64,000 bases of DNA from Gammaproteobacteria bacterium (GTDB lineage Bacteria; Pseudomonadota; Gammaproteobacteria; Ga0077536), in contig JADLGE010000033.1 of the NCBI GenBank assembly GCA_020849475.1, positions 42,571 through 106,570 of the forward strand, written 5' to 3'. Each line of letters opens with the position of its first letter. The first letter of the stretch is position 1. Position numbers and translations under genes: made by a program. The notes under the pieces were generated by a model. It was given only the letters and a program-made list of their open reading frames with translations, did not search any database and was not told where the DNA came from. This document shows, in pieces, positions 8,638 through 16,416 of the stretch.

Positions 8638-9573
8638 CTACCAGTAGAAGAACACCGCGAACACGTGGCAGAACAATGCGGCCAACAGGCCAATTGAGAG
8701 CGGCACGTGCAGATACAGCCAGAATGCGAGACGCGACTGCAGCTGGATGTCACGCTGTATGCGTTCAACCATGGCGCGCTTGCGCGTGATGAGTTCAAAC
8801 AGGCGCGTGATTTTTTCCAGGCGCTCGGGGCCGCCGCCATCGGCGATCATGTGTTCGGCGAGAAACGAGATCGCGGTGGCGTCCTGATCCTCGAGGCTCT
8901 GCAGGTTCGGCACGCCGCGCGCGACGCGCGCTTCAATCTTCTGGCGCACCGCGTCGAGGCTCTTGTTGATGCCAACGCTGGCCGAGCGGCGCGCCGGATC
9001 GCCGAACAACTGTTCGAGCGCCGAACCGCCGAGCACGGTTTCTTCAATCGACTGCAGCACCACCTTGTGTGCTTCCTTGTCGACTTCGTCGGCGAGGGTC
9101 AGGCATTCGCGATCGAGTTCGGCCACTTCCGCGATCATCGCTTCACGCGTCAGGCCACCGCGATTGGCGGCGAGTTCGCGCGGGTAAGCGACGTAAACAT
9201 ACAGGCCATAGAAACCGCTGAAGACCACCAGCACGGTCAGCACATAGGCCAGCGAATGCACGTTCCATCCGAGTTGGAAACCACTGTGCAGGGTGACGAT
9301 GACGAGCAGCGCCGCGCCGAGATAGATGTGCGCCGACAGCCAGCTGACCAGGCGGCCCTGGGTGCCGGAATAGCGGCGCTTGCGCACCCCGAACCACGCC
9401 AGCCAGCCCATCATCGCGGCGCCCAGTGTGCCCAGCGTATAACCCAGCCACGTGCCGCCGTTCGGCGGCTCGTGGGGTTGATGCAGTCCGTAGACCACGA
9501 TGGCGACGGCGCACAGCGCGGCGGCCACCTTGAGGTAGAAGAAATTGCGGTAGCTGACGTAGGACTCGTGCAT
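8638..9573 (-). CDS. Membrane protein with two bis-histidine pairs, likely diheme b-type cytochrome
   Basis: The 311-residue protein has hydrophobic helices at about 13-29, 45-62, 80-99, 107-130 and 284-310. One helix carries His82 and His96 and the last helix carries His289 and His303; both pairs are 14 residues apart, the classic layout for two stacked b hemes across a membrane. A soluble, charged and helical segment of about 150 residues (132-280) separates them. I infer a quinone/heme b link between the cytosolic flavoprotein encoded just before it (46-base gap) and the FHA-decaheme protein encoded just after it. I do not recognise a named family; heme binding is predicted from the histidine spacing only. 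Confidence 0.78.
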   Translation of the reverse strand: MHESYVSYRNFFYLKVAAALCAVAIVVYGLHQPHEPPNGGTWLGYTLGTLGAAMMGWLAWFGVRKRRYSGTQGRLVSWLSAHIYLGAALLVIVTLHSGFQLGWNVHSLAYVLTVLVVFSGFYGLYVYVAYPRELAANRGGLTREAMIAEVAELDRECLTLADEVDKEAHKVVLQSIEETVLGGSALEQLFGDPARRSASVGINKSLDAVRQKIEARVARGVPNLQSLEDQDATAISFLAEHMIADGGGPERLEKITRLFELITRKRAMVERIQRDIQLQSRLAFWLYLHVPLSIGLLAALFCHVFAVFFYW

Positions 9574-9619
9574 GGCGGCGCTGGCGTTCAGAGAGGGTGG
9601 CGCGGGCGGGCGGGGCAGC

Positions 9620-12031
9620 TCATCGCGCGATGGCCATGAATTCGGCCGGACTCACGCGGATGGCCGCGCCTGTCGGGCACGCCCTGACACAGGCCGGGCC
9701 GCCGGACTGGTCCTTGCACATGTCGCACTTGACGGCCTTCTTGGGCAGCGTCTTATCTTCGCTGTGGAATTCCGCGCCGGGCGCCGGGCCCTGGCCGAAC
9801 AGCAGCCATTTCCACAAGGACGGCTTCTCGGTTTCGCCCTTGACCGCCATCTGAATCACGCCATAAGGGCAGTTCTGTTCGCAGTTGCCGCAGCCTATGC
9901 AGTTGTCGGCGATGTAGACCTCGCCTTCCGGCGTACGATGAATGGCGTCCGGCGGACACTCCTTCATGCAATGCGGGTGCTCGCAATGGCGGCACGAAGT
10001 CGGCACGTGCACGCTGGCGAAACTCGGACCGGCGCGGCGATCGAGCAGCGAAGTGCCCTTGTGCGTATCGGCGCACGCCTTTTCGCAGTTGTCGCAGCCG
10101 ACGCACAGTGATTCGTCGATGAGCAATACGTCGGTCGCTTCACCGATGCCCTGCGCGACCAGGAATTCAATCATGTTGCCGGCGTTGGCCTTCACGCCAC
10201 GCATGCGTGCGCTGGCCGACAGGCGTGCCTGCGCCTTGGCTTTGAGCTCGGTCTCGAGATCGGGAAAGCAGGCCAGCAGTTCGCGGAACACCATGCCCGG
10301 CAGTTCAATGGTTTCACTGGCGACCGCCGCGCGCACCGTGGCGGTACGCGGAGAATCGGTCAGCAGCGCAAGCTCGCCGACGTAATTGCCGGACGGCAGA
10401 TAGGCAATGACGATTTCGCGCCCACCGATCTCATGGGCAATGGTCACCGAGCCCGAGCGCACGAGATGCAGGGAATCGGCGGCATCGCCTTCCTTGAACA
10501 AGGCCTCGCCCGGTGCGAACTGACGGATGCGCGCGGTGTGCGCCACTTCCACCAGGTCATCTTCCGGCACGTCGGGCGCGATGTGCATGCGGATGGCGCG
10601 CAGCAGGAAGGTCTCGTCGACGGTGCGGCGCACCGCTTCGACCGACTGGATGAGCTTGTTCATCGAACGCCGCGGCGTTTCAATCAGCACACAGTCCTCG
10701 CCGGCGACGATCGTCGCGGCGCGGCGCCGACCGGAGATGAGACTCATCTCACCGAAGAACTTGCCGACCCCGAGCTTGACGGTGTGCGACGGATCTTGCG
10801 GGTCGATCTGGATGTGCACCGAGCCACGCAGAATGGAGAAGAACGTATTGGTGTAGTCGTTGAGTTGCACCACCACTTCACCGGGCGCCGGCGTGCGGAT
10901 ATCGGAATCGAGCAGGAATTCGCGCAGCTGCAGTGGTGTCAGCCCCGCGAACAGCGGAATGTTGGAGCGAATCTGTACGATGGCGAGATTGACCTTGGTC
11001 AGCCCCGGCACGCCGGCGAACTTGGCGCGCAACAGACCTTCGTCGGCCGGTTCGACGTCGCGTCCGCAAATGAACTCAACGACTTCATAGCCCTGGTTGA
11101 TGCACTGCTTGATGAGCGGATAACCCGCCAGCGCACCGATGATATAGAGACCGGGTACGTTCGATTCATAGCGCGGCGACACCGACGGCACCGCCGCCGG
11201 ATCGTCGCTCGGAAACACCACGCCGCAGCCTTCGACGAAAGCACGCGGCGGCAGCGCGCCGAGGCGCGCGACGATGCGGTCGCACAGCACTTCGCTGACG
11301 CCATCCTTGGTCTTCACTTCAAGGCGCAGACGCTTGCCTGAAGGATGACCAGGCCCGAGCTCGCTCACGCCCTTGGGGCTGGCGTTATACATGCACTCGA
11401 GCTGGCCACTGTCGATGCCGCGCATGATGTCGCGCAGGTTGCCTTCCTTGGCGCGCGTGAATTCATCACGGCGGTTCAGGATGATGACGTTGTTGTTGGC
11501 GGCCAGTGCCAGGGCGTTTTCGATGGCGGCATCACCGGCGCCGACCACCACGATGGTCTCGTCGCTGTAGGCGTCGGGGTCATCGAGCTGATATTGCACG
11601 TCGGGCAAGGTGTCGCCCGGCACTTCCATGCGTCGCAGATTGCCCTGCAGACCGATGCCCAGCACCACGTGCTCGGCGCGCACTTCGCTGCCGTCGGCGA
11701 GCTTCAGACGAAACTTGCCCTGCTCGCCCTCGATGGCCACCACTTCGGCGCGATAGCGGACATTGGCCCCGGATTTTTCCAGGCCCTGTTGCCAGGTCTT
11801 GAGTATGCGTTCGCGGGTGCCGGCCTCGAAACCGATGGCGGCACGCAAGGGCAGCTGGCCGGGCTCGGCCATCACGTGCTTGCCCTTCTGATAACGGTAG
11901 ATGGTGTTGGCCAGTTGCGGCGCGGCTTCCAGCAGGATGTGCGAGGCGCCGGTCTCGGCCGCGCGCGCCGCGGCGCTCAAGCCGCCCGGCCCGGCGCCAA
12001 CGATGGCGATGGTGTAACGTTCGCTCGCCAT
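9620..12031 (-). CDS. FAD/NAD(P)-dependent oxidoreductase fused to two cNMP-binding domains and a four-cluster ferredoxin domain
   Basis: The 803-residue cytoplasmic protein has a thioredoxin-reductase-like flavin module (GAGPGG at about 12-17; second dinucleotide motif VVGAGDAAIENALA near 165). Two cyclic-nucleotide/Crp-type sensor domains follow (about 355-475, with GKFFGEMSLISGRRRAAT; and about 490-615, with NYVGELALLTDSPRTAT). The C-terminal part is a DmsB/HybA-like ferredoxin with four four-cysteine sets: CVGCDNCEKAC, CRHCEHPHCMKEC, CIGCGNCEQNC and CDMCKDQSGGPACVRAC. It would move electrons between NAD(P)H and the membrane heme b protein, gated by a ligand of the sensor domains. It is preceded by only 6 bases after the cytochrome gene stop. 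Similar flavin-cNMP proteins exist; direction of electron flow and ligand are unknown. Confidence 0.85.
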   Translation of the reverse strand: MASERYTIAIVGAGPGGLSAAARAAETGASHILLEAAPQLANTIYRYQKGKHVMAEPGQLPLRAAIGFEAGTRERILKTWQQGLEKSGANVRYRAEVVAIEGEQGKFRLKLADGSEVRAEHVVLGIGLQGNLRRMEVPGDTLPDVQYQLDDPDAYSDETIVVVGAGDAAIENALALAANNNVIILNRRDEFTRAKEGNLRDIMRGIDSGQLECMYNASPKGVSELGPGHPSGKRLRLEVKTKDGVSEVLCDRIVARLGALPPRAFVEGCGVVFPSDDPAAVPSVSPRYESNVPGLYIIGALAGYPLIKQCINQGYEVVEFICGRDVEPADEGLLRAKFAGVPGLTKVNLAIVQIRSNIPLFAGLTPLQLREFLLDSDIRTPAPGEVVVQLNDYTNTFFSILRGSVHIQIDPQDPSHTVKLGVGKFFGEMSLISGRRRAATIVAGEDCVLIETPRRSMNKLIQSVEAVRRTVDETFLLRAIRMHIAPDVPEDDLVEVAHTARIRQFAPGEALFKEGDAADSLHLVRSGSVTIAHEIGGREIVIAYLPSGNYVGELALLTDSPRTATVRAAVASETIELPGMVFRELLACFPDLETELKAKAQARLSASARMRGVKANAGNMIEFLVAQGIGEATDVLLIDESLCVGCDNCEKACADTHKGTSLLDRRAGPSFASVHVPTSCRHCEHPHCMKECPPDAIHRTPEGEVYIADNCIGCGNCEQNCPYGVIQMAVKGETEKPSLWKWLLFGQGPAPGAEFHSEDKTLPKKAVKCDMCKDQSGGPACVRACPTGAAIRVSPAEFMAIAR

Positions 12032-12037
12032 GACCGC

Positions 12038-13399
12038 CTACTTGAGCGCGGCCGCGAGGTTCTGCATCTCGCCGCTGAAGCGTGCTGGCTGGTAGGCGTT
12101 CTGGTCGGCTAGTACGGTGTAAAGCACCTTGATCTGCGCGGCGATGGCGCCGGCCTGGCTCTCGCTCCAATGCTTGGCATCGGTGAGGCTGTCGGCCAGT
12201 GCATGCACGCCCATCACGGCCTGCTCGGCGGCGGCGAAGTCACGATAGTCACCGGCCACGCCTCCCTTCACCAGGGAGTCGAGGATGGTCACGGTCTCGG
12301 CGTCGCTGAAGCTGTGGGCGCGCACCTTGTCCTGCACTTTCTTCACCACTTCTTTCAGCGCGGTGGCGGCGCTCATAGTCGCTTCACGCGATTCGGTGCT
12401 GGCCTTGTGCAAAGCCAGTAAAGACTTGTGCAGATCTTCGGAAAGCGCCGGCTCGATGGCCTTGGTCAGGTACAGGAGCATCAGTACGTGGGCATCGTTG
12501 ATGCGCGGCACGCCGGGCGGCAGGCCGGTGGTTTCGCGCGGCGCCCAGCGCGGCTCGCTCATGGGGTGATGGCAGGCATGGCAATCAAAGAAAGCGAATT
12601 CCGGCAGCGGCCCCTTGCTGGCCCATTTCTCGCTGGTGAACAGGTCGAACGTGCGCGCGGCGGCGGAGGTCTGGCCGATGGCCCACACCTGTACATGGGG
12701 TGCGAGGTGCTTGCGCTCACGGTAATCGGCATCGACGCGATAATGCGCCGGCTGCAGCAGGGTGTAGGTGTCGAGTTCGAAGGACAGGCGCGGATGGCCG
12801 GCGCCCATCAGGCGATGGTTGGCGAATTTGTCCTGGGTGCCAAGATGGCAGGACAGGCACAGCGTCGCGCGCGCCACCGGCTCTTCGGTGCGGTACATAC
12901 CGGCCTTGATGTTGTCTTCGCGGCTCGCTTCGCCGGTCACGTGCTGACCCAGCCATTTCGAGGCCGGCCCATGGCAGGACTCGCAGCTCACACCATCGGA
13001 CAACTGGAAGCGCTTGCCGCGCACATCGGCCGGCACGTAGGTGGCGTGGCAGGTCAGACACTCGGGCGCGCTGGCGGCGTTGTCGATGCCGAGGTTGCGC
13101 GCGATGCGCTGGCCCTTGTCTTCAATCAGCACGCGATAGGCTTTCGAGTGCGCGTCGTCGCGGTGCCAGCTTAAAAATTCAGTCTGGCTGATGCGCGCAT
13201 CACCGACTGGATGGCCGGCGCCATGGCAGGTTGAGCCGGCGCAGGTCACGACGCCGAGATACTTCGGCGGGCCGTCCATGCTTTCCTCGGCGCTTGCCGT
13301 GTTCACCCCCAGGCTCAGCAACAAGCAGAGTGCCACGCTCGTGCCGCGCAGGGGCGCTCGCGTCAAAGCTCGTGTGAAAGATGCTGCTGAACGCCTCAT
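12038..13399 (-). CDS. Periplasmic multiheme cytochrome c, cytochrome c554-like (paralog 1)
   Basis: The 453-residue protein has a signal peptide ending around ASA-EES (residues 36-38). Five heme attachment sites are visible: an unusual CAGSTCH (CX4CH), then CLTCH, CESCH, CLSCH and CHACH. The block GAGHPRLSFELDTY after the fourth heme is shared with the next gene upstream. After the fifth heme the C-terminal 170 residues are helical and heme-free. It is a periplasmic electron carrier, probably between the inner-membrane components and the outer-membrane barrel. It begins 27 bases after the stop of its paralog, so the two arose by tandem duplication. Assignment to the c554-like multiheme family rests on motif spacing. 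Confidence 0.85.
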   Translation of the reverse strand: MRRSAASFTRALTRAPLRGTSVALCLLLSLGVNTASAEESMDGPPKYLGVVTCAGSTCHGAGHPVGDARISQTEFLSWHRDDAHSKAYRVLIEDKGQRIARNLGIDNAASAPECLTCHATYVPADVRGKRFQLSDGVSCESCHGPASKWLGQHVTGEASREDNIKAGMYRTEEPVARATLCLSCHLGTQDKFANHRLMGAGHPRLSFELDTYTLLQPAHYRVDADYRERKHLAPHVQVWAIGQTSAAARTFDLFTSEKWASKGPLPEFAFFDCHACHHPMSEPRWAPRETTGLPPGVPRINDAHVLMLLYLTKAIEPALSEDLHKSLLALHKASTESREATMSAATALKEVVKKVQDKVRAHSFSDAETVTILDSLVKGGVAGDYRDFAAAEQAVMGVHALADSLTDAKHWSESQAGAIAAQIKVLYTVLADQNAYQPARFSGEMQNLAAALK

Positions 13400-13426
13400 T
13401 ACTTCAATCCCGTGCGCATTGCGCGA

Positions 13427-14776
13427 TTACTTGGCCACGGTGGCGGCGAGCTCGTCGAGCGCGGCGACAAAGGTCTTGGCGCGATAGCTTCGCTCGTCAC
13501 CGACGGCAGCATAAACACCATCGAGTGCATGGCTGGCGCGCTGGTATTGATCAGCGCTCAAACCCTGTTGTTCGTAGTCGGCGGCGATCAAGGTCGCAAG
13601 CGCCATGGCGAGACTTTCCGCCGCGCCGTAGGCCAGCGGCTGCTCGGCACGCGCTTCGGCGAACAGGGCGCGGGTCACGGCCGCGAGGTCACCGCTTTGT
13701 TCGGCGCGCGCCTGCATGGCATTAGCGAGCATTGCAACGCGAGCTTTAAGTTTTTCGATGATCTGGTCGCGCCTTGCGGTGTCGGCCAAGGCGCCCTGCA
13801 GGGCATGGCTGTCGTCGCGCAGGGCGGCGAGCTCGGCCGGCGCGGCCAGGCTGGCCAGGGCGCGCAGCACCACCAGCGGTGCATCGTTCAGGCTGAGCGC
13901 ACCCGGTGCGACGCCGGCGCGCGGCTTGTGATCGGCATCGACGGCTATCGGTCGATGGCAGGTCTGACAATCGTAGTTCGCGAGTTCCGGGAACATGCCC
14001 TGAGCGTGCGCGCTCTTGACCTGCGTCAGCAGCCGCTCAGCGGCATGCAACTGGCCGGCCGCCCACAGCTCGAGATGCGAGGCCATGGGTTTGCGCCGCT
14101 TGTAATCGGCGTCGGGCAGGAAATGATAGGGCTGCAGGGTGCCGTAGGTGTCGAGCTCGAAGCGCAGTCGCGGATGGCCGGCGCCGTACAAAGTGTGGCC
14201 GAGCATGCGCTTGTCGTCACCCTGGTGGCAGGACAGGCACAGGGCGGCGCGCGGCGCGGCCTGGTCGGTCGGATACATGCCGGCCTTGACGTTGCTTGCG
14301 TGCTGCGCGGTCGGCTGCACATGCGTCGACAGGAACTGGCCGCCGGGGCCATGGCAGGACTCGCACCCGACGCCGTTCTCGAGACTGAATTTTGGACCGC
14401 GCTGCGCGACCGGCACATAGGTCGTATGGCAGGTGAGGCACTGCGGGGCCTGGCTGGCGTCGTCGATGCCGAGCTTTTTGGCGATCGCGCGACCGGCGTC
14501 GCTGGTCAAGGAAGTGAAGGCCTTGGCGTGCTTGTCGTGAGCCTGCCAGATCAGGCGCTCTTTCATCGACACCGTGGCGTTGCGCCAGGCTTCCGGCGAA
14601 GCATGACATTCACTCGAGCCGCAGGTCTCGACACCGACGAAGCGCGCCTCGCGGTCTACCGGCAGCGTCGGCAAGGCTTGCTCGGCCCGCGCCGGCATGG
14701 CCGCCAGCAATACGAGCAGCGCAAGCGCCCCGCACTCGCGCGCAATCCGTGCTCTCGACTTGGCTATGACCACCAT
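13427..14776 (-). CDS. Periplasmic multiheme cytochrome c, cytochrome c554-like (paralog 2)
   Basis: This paralog of the next gene has the same heme plan: CGSSECH (CX4CH) followed by CLTCH, CESCH, CLSCH and CQTCH. It keeps the shared GAGHPRLRFELDTYGTLQP block and a heme-free helical C-terminus. The signal peptide ends at about ARA-EQA. I prefer the ATG at 14776 (449 residues); a TTG at 14782 overlapping the preceding stop by 4 bases would add two residues. The coupling to the barrel gene indicates translation from the same message. Retention of two such carriers suggests different partners or heme potentials. Confidence 0.85.
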   Translation of the reverse strand: MVVIAKSRARIARECGALALLVLLAAMPARAEQALPTLPVDREARFVGVETCGSSECHASPEAWRNATVSMKERLIWQAHDKHAKAFTSLTSDAGRAIAKKLGIDDASQAPQCLTCHTTYVPVAQRGPKFSLENGVGCESCHGPGGQFLSTHVQPTAQHASNVKAGMYPTDQAAPRAALCLSCHQGDDKRMLGHTLYGAGHPRLRFELDTYGTLQPYHFLPDADYKRRKPMASHLELWAAGQLHAAERLLTQVKSAHAQGMFPELANYDCQTCHRPIAVDADHKPRAGVAPGALSLNDAPLVVLRALASLAAPAELAALRDDSHALQGALADTARRDQIIEKLKARVAMLANAMQARAEQSGDLAAVTRALFAEARAEQPLAYGAAESLAMALATLIAADYEQQGLSADQYQRASHALDGVYAAVGDERSYRAKTFVAALDELAATVAK

Positions 14777-14778
14777 GT

Positions 14779-16416
14779 TCAAAACTTCAGGCGCAACTCG
14801 GCACGGATGCCGGCCAGGTCTTGTTCGTGTTCACGCACACCATAGATGGCGTCGGTACGGAATATCCATTGTTTTGATAGCGGCCGCTGGTAGCGCGCGC
14901 CGAAGGCCATTTGATGCCCTTTCGCGACACGGCCCGGTTCGTTGTCGCGGCCGAGCGGATTCAAGCCCGCCACTTCCACCACCACCTGCTGATCGAGGTT
15001 GAACAGATAGCTGACGCCGACCGCGCCGCCGTAGGTGTCGTTGGCAGTGTCGTCGAGCTTGGGAAAGCCGGTCAGACCATCGGTCTCGAAGTTGATGCCG
15101 GTGTTCTTCAGCACGCCGCCGGCGCCGAAATCCCGCGCCAACGATTGCGGCTTTTTCGAACCGACGAAGAAGTTCGCATAGGGCACGAGGGTCAGCGGCT
15201 TGTGCGTGATGAGCGAGTTCTCCATCAGGAACAGCCAGCCGTCGGCGGTCTTGGCGAAGCCCGGGCCAGGGTCCTGGTTGAAGTTGTAGATCACGCGCAG
15301 TGAGTTCGAAACCTTGCCGAACCAGCGCTTGGTCACCGCCGCCGTCAGGTTGTGGTAGCTGAAGTCGGCGCCGAAGGGGTTACGCGTGTCGTCGGTGTAG
15401 CCGTAACCCGCTTCGATATACATGGCGCGGGTTTCAATGAAGATGGCCGTGCCGTAGATGTTGACACCGTGATCGTCCTGCAGCTTGCCCTTCAGCTGCG
15501 ACTTGGTCGTCACCCGGTCGGCGCCGCCGAAGAAGGTGATGTCCATGTTGGAGATGTCGAGCAGGCGGCTGTTCATGGCCGGCAGGGTGATGGCGCCGCC
15601 CAGGATGGCGTCGTCCATCCAGATACCGTTCTGCAGCACCATGGGCGTCAAGCCGATGGCGATGGGAATGTCGTGCAGGTTGTATTCGTCGGTGATGCCG
15701 GCCGCGATCTGGCCGAGATCGCCTTCGAAGAACAGCGATTCGGGCGTGGCATCCAGCAGAATTTCGTGATCGCCGAATTTGTCGCGCTGATTGCCGCCGA
15801 ATTCGACGCGCGTCACGCGCCCGACCTTGGTCCTGTCCAGCGGCCGCAGGAAAGCGTGGATGCGCTCGGTGGCGGTCAGACGCAGATCCAGATCGAGGTT
15901 CAAACGCGCCGCCATGTTGGCGGTGTCTATCTTGCCGTTGTCGTTGTAGGCCGTGCCGAGGCGGAAATCACCGTAGGCCAGCAATTGCGGCCGCGCCGGA
16001 TTCTTGTCGCCGAAGATGGTGATGCCGTTGCCCACCGGCCCCGGCTGGTACATCGGGTAGCCCCACTCTATCGGCGGACGCGGACCGGCCACCGCATGCT
16101 TGTTGCCGTAGATGGCGAGCTGCGCATCGACATCGTAGGGCTTGTCGGCATAGCTCGGGTCGGGCCCGAACAATTCGTGGCTGACTTCGGCGGCCTGCGC
16201 CTCGGGCGACATCTCCGCCGGCTTTTTGGCTTCATGGCCATCGCCATGCACCTGGCCTTCGGCCGGCTCTGGGATCGTCGGCAGCGTCGGACGCACCGGC
16301 TCGGCGCTACGCCGCGGCAACTCGGCCTGGGCGCTTGCGCCTGCCATGCACGCGGCCAAGGCCAGCGCCAGCGTGGTCAGGCGCGGCGAACGAACAATGG
16401 AGTGACGGCTGTTCAT
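14779..16416 (-). CDS. Outer-membrane beta-barrel (porin-like) protein of the cytochrome operon
   Basis: The 545-residue protein has a signal peptide (cleavage near ASA-QAE, residue 29), a Pro/Glu/His-rich linker to about residue 75, and then alternating amphipathic strands typical of a large barrel. It ends in RLKF, a terminal Phe as expected for Bam-dependent insertion. No heme motif is present. Its place between periplasmic multiheme genes (ATGA overlap with the 5-heme gene, immediate junction with the next) suggests a porin sheath for a porin-cytochrome conduit or a substrate channel. I see no clear MtrB or PioB signature such as an N-terminal CXXC, so this role is inference. Confidence 0.78.
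   Translation of the reverse strand: MNSRHSIVRSPRLTTLALALAACMAGASAQAELPRRSAEPVRPTLPTIPEPAEGQVHGDGHEAKKPAEMSPEAQAAEVSHELFGPDPSYADKPYDVDAQLAIYGNKHAVAGPRPPIEWGYPMYQPGPVGNGITIFGDKNPARPQLLAYGDFRLGTAYNDNGKIDTANMAARLNLDLDLRLTATERIHAFLRPLDRTKVGRVTRVEFGGNQRDKFGDHEILLDATPESLFFEGDLGQIAAGITDEYNLHDIPIAIGLTPMVLQNGIWMDDAILGGAITLPAMNSRLLDISNMDITFFGGADRVTTKSQLKGKLQDDHGVNIYGTAIFIETRAMYIEAGYGYTDDTRNPFGADFSYHNLTAAVTKRWFGKVSNSLRVIYNFNQDPGPGFAKTADGWLFLMENSLITHKPLTLVPYANFFVGSKKPQSLARDFGAGGVLKNTGINFETDGLTGFPKLDDTANDTYGGAVGVSYLFNLDQQVVVEVAGLNPLGRDNEPGRVAKGHQMAFGARYQRPLSKQWIFRTDAIYGVREHEQDLAGIRAELRLKF

Noticed and set aside
14779..14782. TTG start overlapping the barrel gene stop for the second cytochrome paralog
   Set aside because: Possible, but the ATG two codons later is a better initiator and no ribosome site favours TTG.
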